64,000 nucleotides of DNA, taken from assembly GCF_004361815.1 (NCBI RefSeq), contig NZ_SNWA01000001.1:3720001-3784000 (forward strand), written 5' to 3'. A program made the translations under genes and the position numbers. Under the pieces are notes generated by a model, which saw nothing but the letters and a program-made list of their open reading frames with translations, was not told the origin of the DNA and ran no database searches. Positions 55,669 to 64,000 of this stretch are shown piece by piece. Origin of the DNA: Paraburkholderia sp. BL10I2N1. GTDB lineage: Bacteria > Pseudomonadota > Gammaproteobacteria > Burkholderiales > Burkholderiaceae. Position 1 is the first letter of the stretch. Each line of letters begins with the position of its first letter.

Positions 55669-57261
55669 CTATCCGCCGGCGAGCGCGGCGGCTATCTGCA
55701 CGAACAGGATCTTCACGATGGTCATCGACGGGAAAATCATCGCATAGCCGACATCCGGGCGGTCGGTCGGCGCGACGCGATTGGCAAAGGCGAGGATCGC
55801 GGGATTGCCCGTCGTGCCGCTCAGCACGCCCACCGTCATGTCGAACGGCAGCCGGAAGACCCACAGGCAGAACACCGCCGTGACGACGACGAGCGCAAGC
55901 AGGATTGCCACGCCATAGAGCAGAAAGGACACGCCCGTCGCGCCGACGGTCGCGAAAAATTTCGGCCCCGAGGCGATGCCCACCTGCGCGAGGAAGATGG
56001 TCAGGCCGAAGTTGCGCAGCACGAGATTGGCCGAGAGCGGCATCGTCCAGACGAAGGGGCCGAAGCGCCGCACCCGGCCGAGCACGAGCGCCACCAGCAG
56101 GAGCGCCGCGAGCCCGAGCGCGAGCTTGCCAACGCCCGGAATCGTGAGCGGAATCGCGCCCGCAAGGAGGCCGAGCGCCGCGCCGGTGCCGATCGAGATG
56201 AAGCTCAGTTCGGCGGTGCTCTTGATGGAGTCGCCGAAGAGCGCGCGAACCTTCTTGATCTGGTCACGGTTGACCAGCAGGCCGACGCGGTCGCCGTATT
56301 CGAGGATGACGTCCGGATTTGGCATCAGATCGGCATCGCCTCGGCGCACATGCGCGATCGTGCAGACGACGCCTCCTGGAAAACGGATGTCGCGCAGCAT
56401 GTGCCCGACCACGAGCCGGCTCGACGCGAACACGCGCGCGTAGTCCAGGTCCTCGCGGTGGCTCGTCATGCGGCCCGGCTGCAGTTCGCCGAAAAGCGTT
56501 GTCGCCTCGCGCAGCACGGCCGGGTCGGTGGCGGTTGCGAGCAGGACGTCGTCGGCGCGAAGGACAAGGTCGTCGGCGGGCGGGCGGTTGTGGTGCTCGC
56601 GCCGCACGGCGGCGATTGCCAGCCCGGGCGGCATGCGCGCCACCAGTTCCGCGAGGTTCAGCCCGACAAACGCCGGGTTTCGGAGCGCGATCTCGGCGGT
56701 TTCCATGAGTTTGGGCGGCGGCCGCACGATGTTCGGCTTGAGCAATGCGCTAAGGGCATACAGAAAGAGAATCGGCCCGGCCACGCCGAACGGATACGCG
56801 ACGCTGTAGCCCACCGTCGGCCCGTCGCTCTTCACGGCGGCCATCGCGGCCTGCAGGCTCGCCGTGCTGGTGCCCGCGCCCGCGAACATGCCGAGCGATT
56901 CGCCGAGCCTCACGCCGAAGAGCGGCACGAGCGCAACCGCGACAAGCCCCGAGGCGATCACCCCGAGCGCGGCGGCGGCATTGGCCTTGAGGCCGTCGGC
57001 GCTCGTCAGGCCCTTGAAGAACTGGTCGCCGTACTGGACGCCGATGCCGTAGAGAAAGAGCAGGAGCCCGAGCGTGCCGAGCAGCGCGGGCGGAGCGGAC
57101 TTAGGCGCGAAGCCGCCTATTGCCAGCCCGACGAACAGCACCGCGCCCGATCCGAGCGACACCCCCTTGATGCTGATCTCGCCGACCACATAGCCCAACG
57201 CAACCGTGAGAAACAGCGTCAAGAGCGGCTGGGTTTCGAGCAACGTCCTGACTGTATCCAT
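55669..57261 (-). CDS. AspT/YbjL-type transporter with two TrkA-C domains
   Basis: 530 residues from the ATG giving MDTVRTLLETQPLLTLF. Helices surround two soluble RCK-C-type domains (around LAELVARMPPGLAIAAVRRE and LVVGHMLRDIRFPGGVVCTI). Family signature: GLLLFLYGIGVQYGDQFFKG and GMFAGAGTSTASLQAAM, with TGNPAILAFANR near the end. These carriers exchange aspartate and alanine or similar small acids. The place beside ldhA suggests an acid product is carried; the cargo is unknown. Confidence 0.85.
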   Translation of the reverse strand: MDTVRTLLETQPLLTLFLTVALGYVVGEISIKGVSLGSGAVLFVGLAIGGFAPKSAPPALLGTLGLLLFLYGIGVQYGDQFFKGLTSADGLKANAAAALGVIASGLVAVALVPLFGVRLGESLGMFAGAGTSTASLQAAMAAVKSDGPTVGYSVAYPFGVAGPILFLYALSALLKPNIVRPPPKLMETAEIALRNPAFVGLNLAELVARMPPGLAIAAVRREHHNRPPADDLVLRADDVLLATATDPAVLREATTLFGELQPGRMTSHREDLDYARVFASSRLVVGHMLRDIRFPGGVVCTIAHVRRGDADLMPNPDVILEYGDRVGLLVNRDQIKKVRALFGDSIKSTAELSFISIGTGAALGLLAGAIPLTIPGVGKLALGLAALLLVALVLGRVRRFGPFVWTMPLSANLVLRNFGLTIFLAQVGIASGPKFFATVGATGVSFLLYGVAILLALVVVTAVFCLWVFRLPFDMTVGVLSGTTGNPAILAFANRVAPTDRPDVGYAMIFPSMTIVKILFVQIAAALAGG

Positions 57262-57812
57262 GACCGTTCCTTTTGATGCGCAGGAGCAAGGACGCAACAG
57301 CGAATAAACCCGCCGCCCTCGGGGCACGATCCCCTCACCCGCTCGACGCTCGCCCGGTCATGCCGGCTGCGATCGAAACTTCTCGATTGTCCGAAGGTGC
57401 AGCCCAAAGGTGCGACTTCAATTTAGGTTCAAACCCATTAAAAGACAATCCGACCATGGGCCTATGCCGCGAACGCCGTGGCGACTGTAATTATTGACAC
57501 AGCAGTACTAACAGGTTGATGAAACACCTCGTTTCTCCATCATCCGGGACGAAGTGGTAACCGTTGAAGGTGATTCGAGCGCCCTTCGATTAATTCGCGC
57601 ACTGACGCGCAGGAAGACGCGCTTAGCTTCACTCGGGCAGCGAAGCCCGAAATCGTTGCCTATGATCTAGCTAGACCGGTTCGAGTCCATTGCAGCGCAG
57701 CGCCCGGGCGAATCCAGGGTTTAACCTTATAGCGATAGACCCGTCCGCACCGGGCTTGCGCCCCTGAAATCAAGACGTATCAGCCGAGCGTCAAACAAAA
57801 GGAGTCGCGCAA
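57262..57812. other. Control region upstream of the PTS genes
   Basis: 551 bases with no supported gene. AGGAG at 57800-57804 is the ribosome site of the multidomain PTS gene. TTGACA occurs at 57494-57499 but no good -10 box was found. A candidate operator is listed separately. A TTCGAGTCC string near 57680 is not part of a foldable tRNA. Confidence 0.45.
57664..57677. promoter_or_regulatory. Candidate GntR-type (NagR/DasR-like) operator
   Basis: GATCTAGCTAGACC reads as half-sites GATCTA and TAGACC around GC. It resembles the GGTCTAGACC-type sites bound by GntR regulators of N-acetylglucosamine genes. It is about 140 bases upstream of the PTS fusion gene. No nag regulator is in the window, so this is only a candidate. 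Confidence 0.3.
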
Positions 57813-60356
57813 ATGAAAGCTCCTCAACATGCAATACGCATCGAGTTGGTGGCGCCGCTCTCTGGGGTCATGGTACCGCTCGAAACCGTGCCCGATCCGG
57901 TCTTCGCCCAGAAGATGGTCGGCGATGGCGTGTCTCTCGACCCCATCTCGACTGAGCTGCTGTCCCCGCTCCCCGGCAAGGTCACGCAACTGCACAGCGC
58001 CGGGCACGCCGTGACGGTCACGGGCGATAGCGGGCTCGAAGTGCTGCTGCACGTCGGACTCGACACCGTGTTGCTGCGCGGCGAGGGCTTCACCCCGTTG
58101 GTCAAGGAAGGCGACATCGTCGCGATGGGCCAGCCGCTAATCCGTTTTGATCCTGTCGTCGTCGGCGCCAAGGCGGCGAGCCTGCTGACCCAGATGGTGA
58201 TCGCCAACGGCGATCTTGTGACGCGCTACGTGCCCGCGAAGGGCCTCGTCACAGCGGGCCAGGATGCTGCACTGTCTGTCGAACTTGTCGGCGGCGCGGT
58301 CGAGGAAGCGACCACCGGCACGGCCGGCGCAATCTTCTCCGACGAAGTCACCCTGCCGAATCCCGTGGGCCTGCATGCACGGCCCGCTGCGGTGTTCGCC
58401 GCCGAAGCGAAGAAGTACAAGTCCGACATCCGTCTGTTGCGCGGCAGCGACAGCGCGAATGCCAAATCGGTCGTGTCGATCATGAGGCTCGCGACGAAGT
58501 TCGGCGACAAGGTGCGGGTCCAGGCCGCCGGTCCCGACGCGGGAGAAGCCGCTGGCGTGCTCGCGCGTCTGCTCGTCGACGGTTCGGGCGAGAAGCCCGG
58601 CGAGGCACCCAACCCCGCATCGGCGGGCGTTGCGTCCGCCGCCGAGTCCCCTGCCGCCGAACGCGCGCAGCCTGCCGGCGCCAACGAACTCACCGGCGTA
58701 TCAGCCTCGCCCGGACTCGCCGTCGGCAAGATCGTGCAGTTCCGCCAGGAAGTCATCGACGTCGCGGAAGCAGGCGAATCGCCGCAACGCGAACGGGCGC
58801 GGCTCGAAGCGGCCCGTCACGAAGCAGGTCAGCACATCGAGGCGCTCAAGGCGAAGCTCACCGATCCGTCGAAGGCGCAGATCCTCGACGCGCACCTCGA
58901 ACTGCTCGAAGACCCCGATCTCAACGACATGGCGATCGGCAGCATCAGCGCAGGCAAGAGCGCCGGCTTCGCGTGGCGCGGCGCTTTCGAGCAGCAGGCG
59001 AGCACGCTGGAGAAGCTCGACAACCCGCTGCTGCGCGAGCGCGCGGGCGACATCCGGGACGTCGGCCGGCGCGTGCTGGCGCTGCTGGCGGGCGTGAAGC
59101 AGGCGCAGATCGACGTGCCCGCCGACTCGATCCTGATCGCCGAGGAACTCTCACCGTCCGACACCGCTTCGCTCGATCGCAGCAAGGTGCTCGGCTTCTG
59201 CACGACGACCGGCGGCGCCACCAGCCACGTCGCGATCCTCGCGCGCTCGCTCGGCATCCCGGCTATCTGCGGTATCGACGAGGACGCGCTGCAACTCCCC
59301 AACGGCACGCTCGTCGTGCTGGATGGCTCGCATGGCAGCTTGCGCCGCAACCCGAGCACCGAGGAACTCGATAGGGCGCGCGAACGCATCGAGCGCCAGG
59401 CGGCCAGGCGCGAAGAAGAAAAACGCTCTGCGATCAGGTTAGCCATGACTGCCGACGGTCATCGCGTCGAAGTCGTCGCGAACATCCGCAACGCGCAGGA
59501 AGCGCGCGAAGCGGTTGCGGCCGGGGCCGAAGGCGTGGGCCTCCTGCGTTCCGAGTTCCTGTTCGACAGCCGCGACACCGCGCCATCGGAGGACGAACAG
59601 ACCGACGAATATTGCGCCGTGGCCGAAGCGCTCGGCCGCGAGCGTCCGCTCGTGGTCCGCACCCTCGACGTCGGTGGCGACAAGCCGCTCTCCTACATGC
59701 CGCTGCCCCATGAAGACAACCCGTTCCTCGGCCTGCGCGGCGTGCGTGTGAGCCTCGACCGTCCGGACATCTTCCGCACGCAGCTGCGCGCAATCCTGCG
59801 CGCAGCCCCGATCGGCAACCTGCACGTGATGTTTCCGATGGTTGCCGCGATCGAGGAAGTGCGCGCGGCAAAGAAAATCCTGTTCGACGAGGCCGGCGAT
59901 CGCGCAAGCGGCGTCAAGGTTGGCGTGATGATCGAAGTACCGTCTGCCGCACTGATCGCCGAGCCGCTCGCGCGCGAAGTCGACTTCTTCTCGATCGGCA
60001 CGAACGATCTGACGCAATACACGCTCGCGATGGACCGCGGGCATCCGAAGCTCGCCAAAGAGGCCGACGCACTACACCCTGCGGTGCTGCGCCTGATCGG
60101 CATGACGGTCGAGGGCGCGCACAGACACGGCAAATGGGTCGGCGTGTGCGGCGGCATCGCCTCGGATGCAATGGCCGTGCCTGTGCTCGTGGGTCTCGGC
60201 GTCGACGAGCTTTCGGTCAGCGTTCCGGCGGTGGGCTCGATCAAAGCCCAGCTTGCGCGGCTGACGATGGATAAAGCGCGACAGCTCGCCACCGACGCGC
60301 TGCAACTCGGCACGGCCGCCGAGGTTCGTGTGCTCCTCGCTCCGTTCGGAGAATAA
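57813..60356 (+). CDS. nagF: PTS multiphosphoryl transfer protein EIIA-HPr-EI
   Basis: 847 residues with three PTS proteins fused. EIIA (Glc type): [20 protein letters not shown], active His in [12 protein letters not shown] near residue 85. HPr: [20 protein letters not shown], active His near residue 190. Enzyme [14 protein letters not shown], active His in [20 protein letters not shown], and the PEP site [20 protein letters not shown]. It moves phosphate from PEP to the EIICB encoded just downstream, which takes up and phosphorylates N-acetylglucosamine. The usual partner genes nagA and nagB are not in the window. Confidence 0.92.
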   Translation: MKAPQHAIRIELVAPLSGVMVPLETVPDPVFAQKMVGDGVSLDPISTELLSPLPGKVTQLHSAGHAVTVTGDSGLEVLLHVGLDTVLLRGEGFTPLVKEGDIVAMGQPLIRFDPVVVGAKAASLLTQMVIANGDLVTRYVPAKGLVTAGQDAALSVELVGGAVEEATTGTAGAIFSDEVTLPNPVGLHARPAAVFAAEAKKYKSDIRLLRGSDSANAKSVVSIMRLATKFGDKVRVQAAGPDAGEAAGVLARLLVDGSGEKPGEAPNPASAGVASAAESPAAERAQPAGANELTGVSASPGLAVGKIVQFRQEVIDVAEAGESPQRERARLEAARHEAGQHIEALKAKLTDPSKAQILDAHLELLEDPDLNDMAIGSISAGKSAGFAWRGAFEQQASTLEKLDNPLLRERAGDIRDVGRRVLALLAGVKQAQIDVPADSILIAEELSPSDTASLDRSKVLGFCTTTGGATSHVAILARSLGIPAICGIDEDALQLPNGTLVVLDGSHGSLRRNPSTEELDRARERIERQAARREEEKRSAIRLAMTADGHRVEVVANIRNAQEAREAVAAGAEGVGLLRSEFLFDSRDTAPSEDEQTDEYCAVAEALGRERPLVVRTLDVGGDKPLSYMPLPHEDNPFLGLRGVRVSLDRPDIFRTQLRAILRAAPIGNLHVMFPMVAAIEEVRAAKKILFDEAGDRASGVKVGVMIEVPSAALIAEPLAREVDFFSIGTNDLTQYTLAMDRGHPKLAKEADALHPAVLRLIGMTVEGAHRHGKWVGVCGGIASDAMAVPVLVGLGVDELSVSVPAVGSIKAQLARLTMDKARQLATDALQLGTAAEVRVLLAPFGE

Positions 60357-60442
60357 GCAAATCAATCAGATCAACAGCAACCATCTTGCACGGGACCCGA
60401 GTAAGCGCTAAAGCGCTAACTCCGGTCGACAGGAGACCGGCC

Positions 60443-62076
60443 ATGTTCAAACATGCCTTCGGAGTGTTACAGAAAGTCGGCAAGTCGTTGATGCTGCCGG
60501 TCGCGGTGCTTCCCGTGGCCGGCCTGTTACTTGGCCTCGGCGCGACCGATTTCCACGGTTACGTGCCGGCCATCGTGCTCGCGCTGATGAAGAACGCGGG
60601 CGACGTGATCTTCAGCAATCTGCCGCTGATCTTCGCCATCGGCGTCGCACTCGGCTTCACCGAGAACGACGGCGTCTCGGGCATCGCCGCCACGATCGGG
60701 TATCTCGTCATGACGGCGACCCTGGGCGTGATCGCCAAGGTGGAAGGCATCGAGCCCGATACGATTATGGGCATTCCGTCGATCCAGACTGGCGTATTCG
60801 GCGGCATCCTTGCGGGCGGCCTGGCGGCGCGATCAAGGCCTTTTCGCAGTGGGCGGCGGTTTCCGATCCGCGCACCGCGGCGACGGTCTACGGGTTCGTC
60901 GAACGTCTATTGATCCCGTTCGGCCTGCATCACATCTGGAACGTGCCGTTCTTCTTCGAGGCGGGAAGTTACCTGGACCCGACGACCGGTAAGGTGGTCC
61001 ACGGCGACATCACCCGGTTCTTCGCGGGCGACCGCACCGCAGGCATCCTGTCGGGTGCGTTCCTGTTCAAGATGTTCGGCCTGCCGGCCGCGGCGATCGC
61101 GATCTGGCACTGCGCCAAGCCTGAGAAGAAGGTCGCCGTCGGCGGCATGATGGTTTCGGCGGCGCTGACCTCGTTTCTCACCGGCATCACGGAGCCGATC
61201 GAGTTCGCCTTCCTCTTCGTCGCCCCGATTCTCTACTTCATCCACGCGTGTCTCGCGGCATCGGCACAGTTCGTGGCCAACACCCTGAACATGCGTATGG
61301 GCTTCACCTTCTCGCAGGGCGGCATCGACTTCCTGATGTTCAACCTGATCGGCAACAAGGCGACCCATGCGTGGTACGTCTTCATCCTCGGTCCGATCTA
61401 CGCGGGAATCTACTACTGCGTGTTCCGCTTCGTGATCACCCGCTTCAACCTCAAGACGCCCGGTCGCGAGGACGACACAGCCGAGGCCGCCACGGTCAGC
61501 ACGGCCGGCGCCGGCGGACGCTCGCGCGAACTCGTGCTCGCCTTCGGCGGCCGTTCCAACATCACGAGCCTTGATGCCTGCATCACGCGTCTACGCATTT
61601 CGGTGAACGATCCGGCGCTCGTCGACGACGGCAAGCTCAAGGCGCTCGGCGCCGCGGGCGTCGTGCACGTCGGCAACGGCGTGCAGGCGATCTTCGGGAC
61701 GCTATCGGAAAACATGAAGACCGACATGCAGGAATACCTGAAGACCGCGGGCAGCGAGGCCGATCTCGCATCGGGCGGAGCGCCTGCCGCCGGAGCCGAA
61801 GCGCCGGTCGCAGCAGCCACGGCCTCCGGGCACTACACAACGCAGCAGAAGGCGCGTGCAGAAAAAATCCGCGCCGCGCTCGGTGGCGCCGCCAACATCA
61901 AGAAGCTCGAAGCGCTTGCTGCCACACGTCTGCGCGTCATGCTCACCGACGCCTCGCGGCTCGATACCACCGCACTGAAGGCTGCCGGCGTCCCTGCAAC
62001 GCAATCCCTCGCCAACGGCGAGTTCGACCTGATCGTCGGCCTCGGAGCGGAGAACCTGGCAGGCGCGATGCAATAA
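60443..62076 (+). pseudogene. nagE: GlcNAc-type PTS EIICB, broken by an internal deletion
   Basis: The first part ([20 protein letters not shown], to [10 protein letters not shown]) and the second ([20 protein letters not shown], then [20 protein letters not shown]) are in different frames. The residues expected between them, the segment after GGLAA that normally holds the FFAGKRFVPI-like region and a helix (about 50 residues), are missing. The join is at about 60824-60830, where GGCGGC/GCGG bases repeat. The EIIB domain is intact downstream ([14 protein letters not shown], active Cys), followed by a second IIB-like segment lacking the Cys ([13 protein letters not shown]). Transport by this copy should be lost. 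Confidence 0.82.
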
Positions 62077-62487
62077 GCGCCGAGTGCACCGACCCCTCGA
62101 ATCTCGATCTCGAGACCCGGGCGGACCGATGCCAGCTTGGCTCCGTAGAGCCGCAGCGATCTCGCTCGTCTGGCCAGGCCTCACAAACGTGTCGCCGCCA
62201 GGACCGGTTGACGCAGATCCTTAAGGTGCGTGGATTGATGCATGCGTGCCGCAGCGTATGGCAGCGCATTCTTCGTTGCCGAAAAAGACGTCGCGAAGAA
62301 CCTATACTCGTACAGTGCGCAGTGCCGCTCGCTGCGCGGCTCCCGATTTGATGCCCGTCAATGTAACGCCCAGCCTGCCGGCTTCCCTGTTTCGACATGT
62401 AGAGCGGATCAACCAGCGCACCCTCACAAAGCGCTCGGCCTTCGAGCGACGCCGCCAGGCGGGCACCCCTTTCATTGGGAAGTAGCC
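62077..62487. other. Gene-free interval upstream of the DUF2252 gene
   Basis: About 410 bases. The frame of the next gene is open to 62242, but those codons look non-coding and lack a ribosome site. No other feature was recognised. Confidence 0.4.
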
Positions 62488-63909
62488 ATGGACAAAGCCG
62501 TGAAATCGAAGAAAGCAAATGCGGACTCTAAACCGGAGACCGGTTACGAATCCTTCGACGAACGTGCGGCTCGGGGGCGGGCGCTGCGCGACACGGTGCC
62601 ACGCTCGTCGCACGCCGGTTGGAAGCCGGCGCAAGGGCGCCGCGACCCGGTCGAGCTCCTGATCGAATCAAACGAAGGCCGCCTCTCGCACCTGGTCCCC
62701 ATCCGCTTCGGGCGAATGTCTGCGTCGCCGTTCGCGTTCTATCGCGGTGCGGCCGCCCTGATGGCCGCCGACCTTGCCACCACGCCCACTAGCGGAATAC
62801 GGGTGCAGGCATGCGGCGACGCACACTTGATGAACTTCGGCGGTTTTGCGACGCCGGAGCGCAACGTCATCTTCGACATCAACGATCTGGACGAGACGCT
62901 GCCTGCGCCGTTCGAATGGGACCTCAAGCGGCTGGCGGCGAGCCTGGTGATCGCCGCGCAGTATCTGGAGTTTCCCTCCAGTGAGACGATCCGCATCATC
63001 TCGGGTCTCGTCCGCGAATACCGGGAACGGATGCACGACTACGCGTCGATGAGGGCGCTCGACGTCTGGTACGACCGCATCGACCTGCAAAACTATGAGG
63101 ACCGGACGGGTGATCCCGCTGTCATCGAGGCGGCACGCAAGCGGATCGCGGAGCGGATCGAAGTCGCGCGGCGCAAGACCCTGCCCGACTATCTATATCC
63201 GAAGCTCGTCTGCGAAAAGGGCGAACTGCCCAGGATCAAGGACGATCCCCCGCTCATCTTCCATCCGACGGATGAGCTGGCCCCAGGTTTCACGTCGGGA
63301 TACGCGGAGGCCATCGCTGCCTATCGCGAGAGCCTCGCGGAACATGTCCGCATCCTGTTCGACCGGTTCTATTTTGTCGACCTGGCAATCAAGGTGGTCG
63401 GCGTGGGGAGCGTAGGCACGATGTGCGGCGTGGGCCTGTTCATGGCGGGGGACAACGATCCGCTGTTCCTGCAGGTGAAAGAGGCGCGGGCCTCGGTGCT
63501 GGAGCCATACGCGGGCAAGAGCCTGCACCCCAACCAGGGCCAGCGCGTGATCGCGGGCCAACGCATCATGCAGGCCGCGAGCGACGTATTTCTCGGGTGG
63601 ACGCGAGGCCGCAACGGCCGCGATTTCTATATCCGTCAACTTCGCGATATGAAGATGTCCGTGGTCATCGAGGACCTGGATGAGGGCCTGCTGCGGCAGT
63701 ACGCGCGCATGTGTGCGCACGCTCTGGCCCGGGCGCACGCCCGCTCAGGCGACGCCGCGGCGATCGCGGGATACATGGGCTCAGGGAAGACTTTCGATGA
63801 TGCGATCACCGAGTTCGCGACCGATTACAGTGCCCAGAATCGACGTGACCACCGGGAATTTGTCCGCGCCATCAGGGAAGGACGGATCGAGGCCACTACG
63901 GAAGATTGA
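62488..63909 (+). CDS. DUF2252 family protein (kinase-like fold)
   Basis: 473 residues from the ATG giving MDKAVKSKKANADSK. Family features: FYRGAAALMAADLATTPTSG, CGDAHLMNFGGFATPERN, VIFDINDLDETLPAPFEWDL and IKVVGVGSVGTMCGVGLFMA, with DMKMSVVIEDLD later. The CGDAHLMNFG and FDINDLDE blocks look like the active-site loop and metal site of an aminoglycoside-phosphotransferase-like fold. No substrate is known. The end overlaps the tail of a converging gene by 14 bases. Confidence 0.87.
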   Translation: MDKAVKSKKANADSKPETGYESFDERAARGRALRDTVPRSSHAGWKPAQGRRDPVELLIESNEGRLSHLVPIRFGRMSASPFAFYRGAAALMAADLATTPTSGIRVQACGDAHLMNFGGFATPERNVIFDINDLDETLPAPFEWDLKRLAASLVIAAQYLEFPSSETIRIISGLVREYRERMHDYASMRALDVWYDRIDLQNYEDRTGDPAVIEAARKRIAERIEVARRKTLPDYLYPKLVCEKGELPRIKDDPPLIFHPTDELAPGFTSGYAEAIAAYRESLAEHVRILFDRFYFVDLAIKVVGVGSVGTMCGVGLFMAGDNDPLFLQVKEARASVLEPYAGKSLHPNQGQRVIAGQRIMQAASDVFLGWTRGRNGRDFYIRQLRDMKMSVVIEDLDEGLLRQYARMCAHALARAHARSGDAAAIAGYMGSGKTFDDAITEFATDYSAQNRRDHREFVRAIREGRIEATTED

Positions 63910-64000
63910 AGCCGCCCCGGTGGGCATTGGGCGCCCGGTCCGGAATACGTCTCGCACGCATCGCCTTGACGATCGTTTCGAAGTCCTCGGTTGTCGCGTT
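63896..64000 (-). CDS. 3' end of a converging gene (product unknown)
   Basis: A reverse-strand frame runs from the window edge to a TAG at 63896-63898, coding TTEDFETIVKAMRARRIPDR and ending APNAHRGGFNLP. The composition looks coding. There is too little sequence to name a family. Confidence 0.35.
   Translation of the reverse strand, partial: NATTEDFETIVKAMRARRIPDRAPNAHRGGFNLP

Noticed and set aside
55240..57276. 678-codon forward frame opposite the AspT carrier and ldhA
   Set aside because: Arg/His/Glu-rich composition, no domains, and it lies opposite two well-defined genes.
57655..57700. A string resembling a tRNA T-arm (GGTTCGAGTCC)
   Set aside because: The flanking bases do not pair into a 5-bp stem, and no D-arm, anticodon arm or acceptor stem fits around it.

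Overview
The window is GC-rich with dense, Burkholderiales-type coding. Its landmark is a cepacian-type exopolysaccharide locus in the order bceA, then bceB-C-D-E-F-G-H-I on the opposite strand. Together with hpnJ, a BPSL1445-type SYLF lipoprotein, OmpC-like porins and the mltG-tmk-holB and ygfZ-NRDE housekeeping blocks, this points to Burkholderia sensu lato, most likely Paraburkholderia or a close relative. No rRNA, tRNA or CRISPR array was recognised.

Layout. (1) 1-11.9 kb: bce locus. bceA (sugar nucleotide supply) is divergent from bceB (initiating phosphotransferase), bceC (UDP-glucuronate), bceD (phosphatase), bceE (outer-membrane export), bceF (Wzz/BY-kinase), bceG and bceH (glycosyltransferases) and bceI (polymerase, cut by the window edge). 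The two arms are separated by an AT-rich control region with two strong inverted repeats. bceF carries a one-base frameshift between its Wzz and kinase halves. (2) 12-23.3 kb: a protein with an IS5-like transposase N-terminus, YciI, PsiF, a SYLF lipoprotein, a GT4 enzyme, an MscS channel-otsA-ATPase cluster, a Rap1a/Tai-like protein and an ankyrin protein. (3) 23.3-27.5 kb: mltG-tmk-holB-GNAT-tatD. (4) 27.5-43.2 kb: a mosaic block that appears to be inserted between mltG and ygfZ. It holds truncated glgP, transposase and integrase fragments, a broken MFS gene, a sensor gene broken by a 29-bp tandem duplication, and an apparently intact ferulate/p-coumarate catabolic unit (porin, MFS importer, ech, vdh, fcs, MarR regulator) with four matching palindromic operators. 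(5) 43.2-49.2 kb: ygfZ, an NRDE protein and a five-gene reverse-strand cluster (Dabb, thioesterase, two oxidoreductases, esterase). (6) 49.4-51.8 kb: a P4-type integrase stub followed by a lone hpnJ and a small membrane protein. (7) 52-57.3 kb: phosphoketolase, facing a D-lactate dehydrogenase and an AspT-type carrier. (8) 57.8-62.1 kb: a GlcNAc-type PTS, with an EIIA-HPr-EI fusion and an EIICB gene broken by an internal deletion. (9) 62.5-64 kb: a DUF2252 protein and the tail of a converging gene.

How the genes work together. The bce genes make, polymerise and export one acidic polysaccharide. fcs activates hydroxycinnamates to CoA thioesters, ech cleaves them to aromatic aldehyde plus acetyl-CoA, and vdh oxidises the aldehyde; the MFS carrier and porin are likely uptake components and the MarR protein the likely switch. 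The main surprises are two reading-frame lesions in otherwise well-preserved pathways (bceF and nagE) and the insertion-prone segments flanking ygfZ and hpnJ.
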